Shown one piece after another: positions 33,080-41,918 of a DNA stretch of 64,000 nt. The DNA lies in the NCBI RefSeq assembly GCF_017963645.1, contig NZ_JAGMWN010000001.1:434001-498000 (forward strand), in the 5' to 3' direction. A model generated the notes under the pieces. The model was not told where the DNA came from and searched no databases. It worked only from the letters and a program-made list of their open reading frames with translations. Each line of letters begins with the position of its first letter. Within the stretch, counting starts at the first letter, position 1. Both the position numbers and the translations under genes were made by a program. This DNA comes from Marivibrio halodurans (lineage in GTDB: Bacteria > Pseudomonadota > Alphaproteobacteria > UBA8366 > Aestuariispiraceae).

Positions 33080-35173
33080 TTACGCCAGACCGGCCAGCAG
33101 CAGCAGCGCCACGATGTTGGTGATCTTGATCATCGGGTTGACGGCCGGACCGGCGGTATCCTTATAGGGATCGCCGACGGTATCGCCCGTCACGGCCGCC
33201 TTATGGGCTTCCGAGCCCTTGCCGCCGTGATTGCCGTCCTCGATGTACTTCTTGGCATTGTCCCAGGCGCCGCCGCCCGCGGTCATGGAGATCGCGACGA
33301 ACAGGCCCGTGACGATGACGCCCAGCAGCATCGCGCCGACGGCCGAGAACGCCGCGCCCTGACCCGCGACGAGCAGGATCACGACATAGAGCACCAGCGG
33401 GCTCAACACCGGCAACAGCGAGGGGACGACCATCTCCTTGATGGCGCGCTTCGTCAGCATATCGACGCAGCGGCCGTATTCGGGCTTGGTCGTGCCCTCC
33501 ATGATGCCCGGGATTTCCTTGAACTGGCGGCGCACCTCGACGACCACCGCGGCGCCCGCGCGGCCGACCGCCGTCATGCCCATCGCGCCGAACAGGAACG
33601 GCAGCAGACCGCCCATGATCAGCCCGACGACGACATAGGGGTTGGAGAGCGAGAAATCGACCGTGATATCCGCGAAGAAACGGTTGAGGTCCGCGGTATA
33701 GGCCGAGAACAGCACCAGCGCGCCGAGACCGGCGGAACCGATCGCATAGCCCTTGGTGACCGCCTTCGTGGTATTGCCGACGGCGTCGAGCGCATCCGTC
33801 GTGTTGCGCACGCTGTCGTCCAACTCCGCCATCTCGGCGATGCCACCGGCATTGTCCGTGACCGGGCCGTAGGCGTCGAGCGCGACCACCATGCCGGCCA
33901 GCGCCAGCATCGTCGTCACCGCGATGGCGATACCCATCAGACCCGCCAGCAGGTGGGCCACGACGATCGCCGCGCAAATCAGCAGCGCCGGAATCGCGGT
34001 CGCCTCCATGGAGACGGCGAGCCCCTGGATGACGTTGGTGGCGCTTCCCGTCTCGGACGCCTTCGCGACCGAGCGGACCGGGCGGTATTCGGTGGAGGTA
34101 TAGTATTCCGTCACCCAAACGATCAGCGCCGTCAGCACCAAGCCCAGCAGACCGCAGATGAACAGGTCGAGGCCGGTGAAGGTGACGCCGTCCATCGTCA
34201 TCGGCGCATCCAGGCCGATAATGAAGTGCGTGATCGGCAGCAGCAGCACGGCCGAGATGATGGCCGAGCCGAAGAAGCCCTTATAGAGCGCCTTCATGAT
34301 GTTGCCGGAGCCGTCGACCTTCACGAAATAGGTCGCGACGATGGAGGCCAGCAGGCACACCCCGCCGATCGCCATGGGATAGACCATGAAATCGGCCAGC
34401 GCGACGGTGCTGTCGGTGATGCCGTAGAGCAGCGTCAGCACCATGGTGGCGCCGACCGTGACGACATAGGTCTCGAACAGGTCGGCGGCCATGCCGGCGC
34501 AGTCGCCCACATTGTCGCCCACATTGTCCGCGATCACGCCCGGGTTGCGGGGGTCGTCCTCGGGGATGCCGGCCTCGACCTTGCCGACGAGGTCCGCGCC
34601 GACATCGGCACCCTTGGTGAAGATACCGCCGCCGAGGCGCGCGAAGATCGAGATCAGCGAGGCGCCGAAGGCGAGGCCCACGAGGCCGTGGATGATCGCC
34701 TTGTTCTCGCCGTCGGTGACCGGCGTGATGTTCTGCAGGATCAGGTAATAGACCGAGATCGCCAGCAGCGCGAGGCCCGCGACCAGCATGCCCGTGACCG
34801 CGCCCGACTTGAAGGAGACGGAAAGTCCCTGGGCCAGCCCCTGGCGGGAGGCCTCCGTGGTACGGACGTTGGCGCGCACCGAGACCAGCATGCCGACATA
34901 ACCGGCGACGCCCGAGAGCGCGGCACCGATGATGAAACCGACCGCGCTGGCCGTACCCAGCGTCGCGAACAGAATAACCGCGACCACGACACCGACCATG
35001 CCGATCGTCGTGTACTGACGGTTCAGATAAGCCGAGGCGCCTTCCTGGATGGCGCCGGCGATTTCCTGCATGCGCTCGTTACCGGCGCTCATGGACAGGA
35101 TGCTGCGCGAGGTCACGATGCCGTATAGCACCGCGGCCACCCCGCACAGGATTGTAATGATGAGCCAGGTCAT
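33080..35173 (-). CDS. hppA: Membrane-bound proton-pumping pyrophosphatase (K+-independent)
   Basis: A 697-residue integral membrane enzyme with about 16 TM segments that couples PPi hydrolysis to proton export. Catalytic loops are [39 protein letters not shown] and [13 protein letters not shown]. The segment [17 protein letters not shown] carries Lys at the position that is Ala in K+-dependent enzymes, marking it as K+-independent. ATG 35173 is preceded by GGGGAAGGGAAA. Such pumps are common in Rhodospirillales and help conserve energy under low-energy stress. It is a single-gene unit. Confidence 0.96.
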   Translation of the reverse strand: MTWLIITILCGVAAVLYGIVTSRSILSMSAGNERMQEIAGAIQEGASAYLNRQYTTIGMVGVVVAVILFATLGTASAVGFIIGAALSGVAGYVGMLVSVRANVRTTEASRQGLAQGLSVSFKSGAVTGMLVAGLALLAISVYYLILQNITPVTDGENKAIIHGLVGLAFGASLISIFARLGGGIFTKGADVGADLVGKVEAGIPEDDPRNPGVIADNVGDNVGDCAGMAADLFETYVVTVGATMVLTLLYGITDSTVALADFMVYPMAIGGVCLLASIVATYFVKVDGSGNIMKALYKGFFGSAIISAVLLLPITHFIIGLDAPMTMDGVTFTGLDLFICGLLGLVLTALIVWVTEYYTSTEYRPVRSVAKASETGSATNVIQGLAVSMEATAIPALLICAAIVVAHLLAGLMGIAIAVTTMLALAGMVVALDAYGPVTDNAGGIAEMAELDDSVRNTTDALDAVGNTTKAVTKGYAIGSAGLGALVLFSAYTADLNRFFADITVDFSLSNPYVVVGLIMGGLLPFLFGAMGMTAVGRAGAAVVVEVRRQFKEIPGIMEGTTKPEYGRCVDMLTKRAIKEMVVPSLLPVLSPLVLYVVILLVAGQGAAFSAVGAMLLGVIVTGLFVAISMTAGGGAWDNAKKYIEDGNHGGKGSEAHKAAVTGDTVGDPYKDTAGPAVNPMIKITNIVALLLLAGLA

Positions 35174-35448
35174 GGCTTTCCCTTCCCCTTCATCTGAGCT
35201 CCCCCATCCGGCAGCGTCCGGGGCGAGCATGTGCGATGACCGGCCGCCGTCGTCGACCGTCCGAATCGGACGGACGCGCGTGGCCTTGTCGTTCCCCTAT
35301 GGTCCCGGGGCCGTCAGCCGTCGATATCGCCTGATTCCCCCGGAAAATCGCGGCGGACCTTACGGGATGGCATCCGCTCGTGCAACCGGAATGGGGCCGA
35401 AACCGGGGCGTCCCGTCACCCCGCCCGCCCACCATCCCCGGGCAGCCC

Positions 35449-36714
35449 TCACGCCATGCGTTGCCGTCGGCGAACGACCAGCTTGAACCACCCGACGAGG
35501 CAGAAGGCGACGAGCATCGCGATCCCGACGACGAGGTTCACGGTCTGCCAGCCATGGATGCTCTGCAACACGCCGGAAAGCAGGCTCGCCACCGCGACGG
35601 TGGAGAAGACACAGAAGTCGTTCAGCGCCTGGACCTTGGATTTCTCCTCCGGCCGGTAAGTCTCGGTCAGCAGCGTCGTACCGCCGACGAACATGAAGTT
35701 CCAGCCGATCCCCACCAGGATCAGGGCACTCAGGAACTGCAGAAATTCCACGCCGGAGAAATTGATCGCGATCGCGGTCAGATAGAGCACCGTTCCCGTC
35801 AGGATGATCGTCGCGGTCCCGAACCGCTTGATCAGCGCGCCGGTGAAGAAGCTCGGCACGAACATACCCAGGACATGCCATTGTATGACGAAGGCCGCGT
35901 CGTTGAAGGCATGGTTATATGACGTCATGGCCAGCGGAGTCGCGGTCATCAGGAAGGACATGCTGGCATAGCCGATCATGGCCGCGAAGACCGCCACCGG
36001 CAGTGTCGGGTTGGCCACGATCTCGCCCAGCGGACGGCCGGAATTCTCGCGCTCCGCCCGGCTCGGCTTTGGAATGTCGAGGAATTGGAGCAGCCCCGTG
36101 GTGACGATCGACAGCACGCAGATCGCCGCGTAGGCCCCGGCGAAGGGCGCGCCGGCGATCAGATCGCGGCTGTGCTTGGCGATCTCGGGGCCGAAGACGC
36201 CGGCGATGATCGGGCCGATCATGACGTAGCTGATCGCCTTCGGTTTGAAGGCTTCCGAGGCCGTGTCCGCCGCCGCGAAGCGATAGTACTGCCAGAAGGC
36301 GTTATGAATGCCCATCATGAAGCCGGCATAGACGAACAGCCAGAAATCGCCGCCCATGATCGCCAGAACGGCGATCGCCGCCCCGGCGAGCCCGATCATC
36401 TGTCCGATCGTGAAGCCGGCCCGCCGGCCTATCCGTCCCATCAGCAGGGAGGCCGGCACCGTCGCCGCCATCGTGCCGATGAACTGCACGCCGAGCGCGA
36501 GGGTCGCGAAAGCCGTTTCCGGCAACGCGCCGACGAGGGGCAGATGATAGATCGCGTCCGGATCGGCCAGCAGCATGCCGGTCAAGGCCGTCACGGTCAT
36601 GACCAGACTGGCGCCCGTATTACTGAGGCCGAGCGCCACGCACAGGACAGCGACATTCCTCTTGGTCGGATCGCGGCCCGCCGGGCCGGTTCCGTTTCTG
36701 GCTTCTTCGGACAT
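35449..36714 (-). CDS. Major facilitator superfamily transporter
   Basis: A 421-residue protein with twelve predicted TM segments. The loop-2/3 motif is LMGRIGRRAGFTIGQMIG (GxxxDRxGRR-like, first acid missing), and the second half has GALIKRFGTATIILTG. FWQYYRFAAADTASEAFKPKAIS is characteristic of YfkF/YttB-type MFS proteins of unknown substrate. ATG 36714 is taken over an in-frame TTG five codons upstream. No regulator or catabolic gene is adjacent. Confidence 0.85.
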   Translation of the reverse strand: MSEEARNGTGPAGRDPTKRNVAVLCVALGLSNTGASLVMTVTALTGMLLADPDAIYHLPLVGALPETAFATLALGVQFIGTMAATVPASLLMGRIGRRAGFTIGQMIGLAGAAIAVLAIMGGDFWLFVYAGFMMGIHNAFWQYYRFAAADTASEAFKPKAISYVMIGPIIAGVFGPEIAKHSRDLIAGAPFAGAYAAICVLSIVTTGLLQFLDIPKPSRAERENSGRPLGEIVANPTLPVAVFAAMIGYASMSFLMTATPLAMTSYNHAFNDAAFVIQWHVLGMFVPSFFTGALIKRFGTATIILTGTVLYLTAIAINFSGVEFLQFLSALILVGIGWNFMFVGGTTLLTETYRPEEKSKVQALNDFCVFSTVAVASLLSGVLQSIHGWQTVNLVVGIAMLVAFCLVGWFKLVVRRRQRMA

Positions 36715-36824
36715 GGGCGGTTGGATCAACTACACGGTGAATGGGCATGGAAGGTCGCGCGCCGCCGCCGACCCGTCAAGCCGAATGGCCCACGCCGAGA
36801 TGGGCATGGGAACCGGCCATGTCC

Positions 36825-37283
36825 TCAATTGGTCTTCTCGTAAGCCCCCTGAATCAGGACCTCCCGAACCACGTCGGCACCGACGATCCGATCCGCGATC
36901 GCCCGAAGGCGGGCCTTCACCGTGCGCACATTGAGCGGACTGTCGAGCGGCACGCTCGCGAAATAGGCATGAAGATCGCGCAGGAAGGCATCCATCAGGC
37001 GGGGCATGCGTTCCTGGATCTCCTCGCGCGCCGCCAGATCCTCGACCTCCAGGCTGATCTGGAGCAGGACATACTTGGCGACTGCCCCACCCCGGATCAC
37101 CGGGATCGTCAGCGCCTCCAACTCGACATAGACGGCCGGCTCGCCCGGCCCATCGTCCGGCGCGGCATCACTGGCCTCGTGGCCCTCCCCGGCATCACGC
37201 ATGAGGAACCACCAATAGGCCCCGCCTCCGCCGGCACCGAGCAGCAGGATGAGGAGGACGAGAATGATCAGGAGCTTCTTCAC
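36825..37283 (-). CDS. fliL: FliL-like flagellar basal-body-associated protein
   Basis: A 152-residue single-pass protein. After GTG 37283 comes KKLLIILVLLILLLGAGGGG, the TM anchor, then an acidic linker. The FliL domain has VYVELEALTIPVIRGGAVAKYVLLQ and continues to MPRLMDAFLRDLHAYF and VRTVKARL. FliL surrounds the stator in the flagellar motor. No other flagellar gene lies here; the gene follows thiL by 89 bp on the same strand, so it may be an orphan FliL paralogue with a membrane-scaffold role. Start codon usage (GTG) is deduced from the anchor position. Confidence 0.75.
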   Translation of the reverse strand: MKKLLIILVLLILLLGAGGGGAYWWFLMRDAGEGHEASDAAPDDGPGEPAVYVELEALTIPVIRGGAVAKYVLLQISLEVEDLAAREEIQERMPRLMDAFLRDLHAYFASVPLDSPLNVRTVKARLRAIADRIVGADVVREVLIQGAYEKTN

Positions 37284-37372
37284 GGGTCCGCGCCGGCGCC
37301 TTGTCCGAGAACGGGGCGGTCGATGCAACCGGCCCGACAACACCCTCCAAGTTCCTGTTCTAGCAGGAATCC

Positions 37373-38374
37373 TCAGCCGTGGCGATAGCCCGGCCGCGCG
37401 AATTCCAGGGCCGACCCGTCCGCGTCGCACGCGGTGACGGCGCCTACTTCCCCTGCGACGAGGCGGCCGATTCGGGAAACCCGCGTATCGGTGCGCCGTC
37501 CGGCCGCCTCCACGGCCGCGCGCTCGCCGGGCGGGGCGGCGAAGAGCAGTTCGTAGTCATCGCCGCCGGTCAGTAAGTCCGGCAACCGCCCCGGCTCGTC
37601 CGCCAGGATGTCCGACGCGGCCCCGGAGAACGGGACGGCGGGACAGTCGATCCCGATCGCAAGGCCCGAGGCCGCCGCCATATGCCCCGCGTCCGAAATC
37701 AACCCGTCGGAGACATCGAGCGCCGCGCGCGCGACGCCCGCCAGCACCCGGCCCAGCGCCACGCGCGGTTCCGGCCGGCGATAGCGCCCGATCAGATAGG
37801 CCGCCGCGTCGCCAAAGCCGTGAGCCCGGGCGGCCTCCAGCCCCAGGAGCCCATCGCCGATGGTCCCGCTGACCCAGAGGTCGTCGCCGGCCCGCGCGCC
37901 GTCGCGATGCAACGCCTCCGCCGGTTTCACGGCCCCGAACGCCGTCACGGTGATCGTGACCGGTCCCGGCGTGGCCACGCTGTCCCCGCCGGCGAGATGG
38001 ATATCGAACGCCGCCTGATCCGCGGCCAGGCCGTCGCAGAAAGCGGCCAGCCAACCGTCATCCACCATCTTCGGCAGGGCGAGATTGAGCGTATAGCAGA
38101 CCGGCCGCGCCCCCATGCCCGCAAGGTCGGAAAGATTCACCCGCAGCGCCTTCGCGGCGATATCCGCCGGTCCCTCGTCGCCGATGAAATGGACCCCGGC
38201 GACCAGCGTATCAGTGGTCACCACCAGGACCTCCCCCGGCGCGCAATCGATCAGGGCTGCATCGTCGGAAAGCGACCGCGCGCCCGGAAAGCCGGCCGCG
38301 AGGGGACGCAGGAACCGGCCGATCCGGCCGAATTCACCAAGGGAGGTCGGTGTATCGTCGCGCGTTTCAGCCAT
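37373..38374 (-). CDS. thiL: Thiamine-monophosphate kinase
   Basis: A 333-residue ATP-dependent kinase that makes thiamine diphosphate. Diagnostic segments are SLSDDAALID, VVTTDTLVAGVHFIGD, KALRVNLSDLAGMGARPVCY, HLAGGDSV, and ALDVSDGLISDAGHMAA. AGGTGG lies just upstream of the ATG. It follows nusB by 27 bp, the common alphaproteobacterial arrangement. Confidence 0.95.
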   Translation of the reverse strand: MAETRDDTPTSLGEFGRIGRFLRPLAAGFPGARSLSDDAALIDCAPGEVLVVTTDTLVAGVHFIGDEGPADIAAKALRVNLSDLAGMGARPVCYTLNLALPKMVDDGWLAAFCDGLAADQAAFDIHLAGGDSVATPGPVTITVTAFGAVKPAEALHRDGARAGDDLWVSGTIGDGLLGLEAARAHGFGDAAAYLIGRYRRPEPRVALGRVLAGVARAALDVSDGLISDAGHMAAASGLAIGIDCPAVPFSGAASDILADEPGRLPDLLTGGDDYELLFAAPPGERAAVEAAGRRTDTRVSRIGRLVAGEVGAVTACDADGSALEFARPGYRHG

Positions 38375-38401
38375 TCACCACCTGCCGCGCGGCCATGCGG
38401 A

Positions 38402-38953
38402 TCACTCCCGCGTGGGGTCGTCGGTGCCGGATTGCCCGATCGGCGTCTCCAGCGGGTCGACCTCCGCCGCCTGTTCGGCGGTGCCCCCCTGCCCGCCCGC
38501 TGGGCGGAGCGTCTTGGCAAGCGAGTCGAGGACCGCATTGACCAGGCCGATCTCCGTCCGGTCATAGAAGGAATCCGTCACGGTCAGATAGTTCGAGATG
38601 ACGAGTGGCGGATCGGCCGACTCGTTGCGCCACAACTCGAACGCGCCAGCGCGCAGGATCGCGCGCATCAATGCCTCGTAGCGCGAGGCCGCCCGTTTCG
38701 TGCGTCCGGCCTCGGCGATCATCGTGTCGATCGCCTTGGTCTCCGCCAGGACGCCGCGCACGATATCGGTGAAGAGTTGCGGGTCGGCGGGCAGCGCCTC
38801 CCCCTCCAGCTCCGCCGTCTTGCCGCGCGCGGTGAAGGCCGCGATCACGTCGGTCGGGCCGTGCTGGGACATCTCCATATCATAAAGCGCCTGAACCGCG
38901 GCCAAGCGTGCCGCAAGCTTCCGTCCGCTCCTGGAAATCGTCTTTTCGCCCAT
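38402..38953 (-). CDS. nusB: Transcription antitermination factor NusB
   Basis: A 183-residue protein. It has SRSGRKLAARLAAVQALYDME at the start (RNA-binding arginine-rich helix) and LRAGAFELW and VISNYLTVTDSFYDRTEIGLVNAVLD in the core. It binds boxA RNA with S10 in rRNA antitermination. The last 30 residues are a low-complexity acidic tail beyond the family norm. It lies between ribH and thiL with short gaps, in one operon. Confidence 0.95.
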   Translation of the reverse strand: MGEKTISRSGRKLAARLAAVQALYDMEMSQHGPTDVIAAFTARGKTAELEGEALPADPQLFTDIVRGVLAETKAIDTMIAEAGRTKRAASRYEALMRAILRAGAFELWRNESADPPLVISNYLTVTDSFYDRTEIGLVNAVLDSLAKTLRPAGGQGGTAEQAAEVDPLETPIGQSGTDDPTRE

Positions 38954-38977
38954 GGGGTACTTTCCGTTCCTCGTCCC

Positions 38978-39448
38978 TCAGGCGTCCAGCCCGAATTCAC
39001 GGCGAAGCGCGATCATGGCGAGGCAAGCCTCCGCCGCGCCGCCGCCCTTGTTCTTGTCCTCGACGCTGGCGCGTGCCCAGGCCTGCACCCGGTTCTCGAC
39101 CGTCTGGATGCCATAGCCGATCGCCAGCGAATGCTCGACCGACAGGTCCATCAGGCCGCGCGCGCTCTCGCCGCAGACATAATCGTAATGCGTCGTCTCG
39201 CCCCGGATCACGACGCCGAGCGCGATATAGCCGTCGAAGCGCGGCTTGCCCCGATGCAATTGGCTCTTGCGGGCGATGTTGATCGCCGCCGGAATCTCGA
39301 AGGCGCCGGGCACCGCGAAACGCTCCCAGGTGGCGCCCGCCGCCTCCAGCGCCTGGGTCGCGCCACGCGCGAGTTCATCCGCCAGATCCTCGTAGAACCG
39401 GGCCTCGACGATCATGATATGGGGGGCTCGATCAGCCATCGCGTTCAT
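38978..39448 (-). CDS. ribH: 6,7-dimethyl-8-ribityllumazine synthase
   Basis: A 156-residue lumazine synthase. It shows IMIVEARFYEDLADELARGA, VPGAFEIPAAINIA, GYIALGVVIRGETTHYDYVC and QAWARA near the end. ATG 39448 overlaps the ribE stop (ATGA); an internal ATG four codons later (MADRAPH) is also possible. It condenses the butanone phosphate and ribitylaminouracil precursors, and its product feeds the ribE enzyme encoded just upstream. Confidence 0.95.
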   Translation of the reverse strand: MNAMADRAPHIMIVEARFYEDLADELARGATQALEAAGATWERFAVPGAFEIPAAINIARKSQLHRGKPRFDGYIALGVVIRGETTHYDYVCGESARGLMDLSVEHSLAIGYGIQTVENRVQAWARASVEDKNKGGGAAEACLAMIALRREFGLDA

Positions 39449-40056
39449 GCGTCCTCTTCCCGGTCCAGAAGGCGCGCAACGTAGCGCGCGAGGGCATCCA
39501 CCTCAAGATTGACCCGGTCGCCGGGACGCCGGTCGTGGAAGGCGGTCACCTTGAAGGTATGCGGGATGATATTGACCCCGAAGCGATCGCCCGCCACCTC
39601 GTTGACGGTCAGCGACACGCCGTCGAGGACGATCGAGCCCTTGGACGCGATGAAGCGGCGCAGCGGCGCGGGCGCCCGGAAGCCGAAGCGCCAGCTATCC
39701 CCCTCCTCCGCGCGGTCCAGCACCTCCGCCACGCCGTCGACATGGCCGAGCACGAAATGCCCCCCCAACTCGTCGCCCAGGCGCAGCGCACGCTCCAGAT
39801 TGACCGGCGTGCCCTCGGCCCAATCGTCCAGCACGGTCTTCGACAATGTCTCCGCCGAGGCGTCGACGGCGAACCAGCCGGTCCCATCGGTGTCGCGCCC
39901 GGCCTCCGTCACGGTCAGGCAGCAGCCGTTGCAGGAGATCGACGCGCCGATCGCGATCGCCTCGACCTCATAGCCGGTCGCGATCGTGAAACGGGTGTCG
40001 CCACGCCGCTCGACGGCGCGCACGCGGCCCAGATCGGTAACGATGCCGGTGAACAT
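39445..40056 (-). CDS. ribE: Riboflavin synthase alpha chain
   Basis: A 203-residue two-repeat enzyme. It starts MFTGIVTDLGRVRAVERRGD, and each half carries the lumazine-synthase-derived pattern (GASISCNGCCLTV; GSIVLDGVSLTVNEV, then IIPHT). It dismutates two lumazines to riboflavin. ATG 40056 gives the exact family N-terminus. It is the first gene of a ribE-ribH-nusB-thiL unit; ribD and ribBA, which often sit in this operon, are not in the window. No FMN riboswitch is visible in the 92-bp upstream gap. Confidence 0.95.
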   Translation of the reverse strand: MFTGIVTDLGRVRAVERRGDTRFTIATGYEVEAIAIGASISCNGCCLTVTEAGRDTDGTGWFAVDASAETLSKTVLDDWAEGTPVNLERALRLGDELGGHFVLGHVDGVAEVLDRAEEGDSWRFGFRAPAPLRRFIASKGSIVLDGVSLTVNEVAGDRFGVNIIPHTFKVTAFHDRRPGDRVNLEVDALARYVARLLDREEDA

Positions 40057-40148
40057 GGCCCAAGGCTCCAACGGGGTTCGATGATGGGGGCTATCTATAG
40101 CGTCCGGCCCGGTGGGGAAAGCCCGCCGGTCGACGGGGCGCCCGCGCA

Positions 40149-41054
40149 TCAGGTCCTGATATCGGCGACCGGCCGCTTCGCACCGCGCACACGTTCGCGA
40201 TAGATTGTGTAAAGACCGCTCGCCACCACGATTCCGGCCCCGATGACGGTCCAGGAATCCGGCAAATTGTCGAACACCAGATAGCCGATGATCGTCGCGA
40301 AGACGAGAAGCGTGTAGTTGAAGGGTTGCAGCACGGAGGCCGGCGCCGCCTCCAGCGCCTTGATCAGCAGCAGGTGCCCCGTCGCCGCCGTGCAGGACAG
40401 CAGCAGCAGCCAGCCCCAATCAACCAAGGTCGGCCATGTCCAGAAGAAGGGACCGATCACCGTCATCACCGCCGCCCCGATCAACGCCATGTAGGTGAGC
40501 GAGGTTTCGCTGTCGTCATGGCGCGAGACCACCCGCGTCAGCACGTTATAGGCCGCGAAGAGCAGCGCCGTCAGCAGCGCGACCAGAACGCCCGGCTTCA
40601 ACGCCTCGAACCCCGGCCGCAGGATCACCAGCACGCCGCAAAAGCCGACCAGAACCGCCGCCCAACGGCGAATCCCAACCGCCTCGCGCAGGAAGAAGGC
40701 CGCGATGGCCGTCACCATCAAGGGGAAGGTGGCGAGCAACGAATGGATTTCCGCCAGCGAAAGCGTGCGGATCGCCACGATGAAGGCCCCGATCTCCGCC
40801 AGGATCAGCAGGGACCGTAAAATTTGAAGCCATGGCCGTTCGCTCCGCAGGCATTCGCGCAGCGGCTTCTTGCGCAAGGAGAAGGCCAGCGCGAAAGCCG
40901 CATAGAAGACGAACCGCACCCACAGGATCTGCGGCGTGGAATAGGTATCCGCCAGCCCCTTGGTGATGGCGTCCTGGGTCGCGAAGATCAGCATCGCGCC
41001 CACCACCAAGGTGATGCCGAGGGTCGGGTTATCCTGATGCGGTGCGCGTCTCAT
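40149..41054 (-). CDS. EamA/DMT-superfamily transporter
   Basis: A 301-residue protein with ten predicted TM segments in two EamA repeats. Repeat 1 includes GITLVVGAMLIFATQDAITKG and WVRFVFYAAFALAF; repeat 2 ends with HLLLIKALEAAPASVLQPFNY and GYLVFDNLPDSWTVIGAGIV. It exports small metabolites of unknown type. ATG 41054 is placed just before the first TM. Adjacent to the carnitine operon but separated by 75 bp and without a clear link. Confidence 0.85.
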   Translation of the reverse strand: MRRAPHQDNPTLGITLVVGAMLIFATQDAITKGLADTYSTPQILWVRFVFYAAFALAFSLRKKPLRECLRSERPWLQILRSLLILAEIGAFIVAIRTLSLAEIHSLLATFPLMVTAIAAFFLREAVGIRRWAAVLVGFCGVLVILRPGFEALKPGVLVALLTALLFAAYNVLTRVVSRHDDSETSLTYMALIGAAVMTVIGPFFWTWPTLVDWGWLLLLSCTAATGHLLLIKALEAAPASVLQPFNYTLLVFATIIGYLVFDNLPDSWTVIGAGIVVASGLYTIYRERVRGAKRPVADIRT

Positions 41055-41129
41055 GCGGAAGCGCTTATCCCATCGCGCGCCGGGCCGCAAACCCAGCGCG
41101 CGTCGGAACAGTCGGGACCGGAAAAGGCC

Positions 41130-41918
41130 CTACCGCCCCTTCCACTCCGGCTTGCGCTTCTCCGCGAAGGCGCGCGGGCCTTCCCTGCTGTCCTCGCTCT
41201 CCAGCATGGCGAGATAGGTGGGCAGGTCATGGCTGCGCAGCAGGTCGAAGGCGTCCTGGGTTTCCATGTTCGCGGTCTCGCGCACCACCTCCTTGATGCA
41301 GGCGAAGACCAGCGGCGGCCCGTCGGCCAGCAGGCGGGCGAGTTCCCAGGCGCGCTCGCGCAGGCGTTCGCCGGGCACCACTTCGTTGACGAGGCCCCAA
41401 TGCTTGGCCTCCTCGGCCGCCATCCAGCGGCCGGTCAGCAGCATGTCCATCGCCACGTGATAGGGAATGCGCTTGGGCAGCTTGATGGTGGCGGCGTCGG
41501 CCAGGACGCCGATATTGATCTCCGGAAGGGCGAAGCGCGCATGGTCCGCCGCGATCAACATGTCGCAGGCCAGCGCGATCTCGAACCCGCCGCCGACGCA
41601 CATGCCGTTGACGGCGCAGATCACCGGCTTGTTTAGGTCGGGCAGCTCCTGCAAGCCGCCGAAACCGCCGACGCCGTAGTCGTCCTCATATTCGGCCGCG
41701 CCGGAGGCCGCATCCTTCAGGTCCCAACCGGCGGAGAAGAATTTCTCTCCCCCGCCCGTGACGATGGCGACGCGCAGGGACGGATCGTCGCGGAAGCGCT
41801 GGAAGGCGAGGCCCATCTCGCGGCTCGTCGCGTTGTCGATGGCATTGGCCTTGGGCCGGTCCACCACGACCTCCAGGATGCCGTCCTTTTCCGTCAGTTT
41901 CAGCGAAGATTGGCTCAT
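41130..41918 (-). CDS. caiD: Crotonobetainyl-CoA hydratase-like enoyl-CoA hydratase
   Basis: A 262-residue crotonase. Similarity to E. coli CaiD runs through the whole chain: ILEVVVDRPKANAIDNATS, then RFRDDPSLRVAIVTGGGEKF and FSAGWDLKDA, VGGGFEIALA, FALPEINIGV, and the C-terminal AFAEKRKPEWKGR (CaiD ends in EKRDPVWKGR). CaiD hydrates crotonobetainyl-CoA to L-carnitinyl-CoA. GGGAGG precedes the ATG, which overlaps the ligase stop (ATGA). Position beside carnitine dehydrogenase and BKACE genes supports the specific assignment over a generic hydratase. Confidence 0.85.
   Translation of the reverse strand: MSQSSLKLTEKDGILEVVVDRPKANAIDNATSREMGLAFQRFRDDPSLRVAIVTGGGEKFFSAGWDLKDAASGAAEYEDDYGVGGFGGLQELPDLNKPVICAVNGMCVGGGFEIALACDMLIAADHARFALPEINIGVLADAATIKLPKRIPYHVAMDMLLTGRWMAAEEAKHWGLVNEVVPGERLRERAWELARLLADGPPLVFACIKEVVRETANMETQDAFDLLRSHDLPTYLAMLESEDSREGPRAFAEKRKPEWKGR

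Noticed and set aside
33203-35128. Long open frame antisense to hppA
   Set aside because: It mirrors the pyrophosphatase codon for codon, is rich in Asp/His/Arg/Gln as expected of GC-rich antisense frames, and has no recognisable domain.
40057-40148. FMN riboswitch before ribE
   Set aside because: The 92-bp gap has no conserved RFN-element helices or loops that I can recognise.
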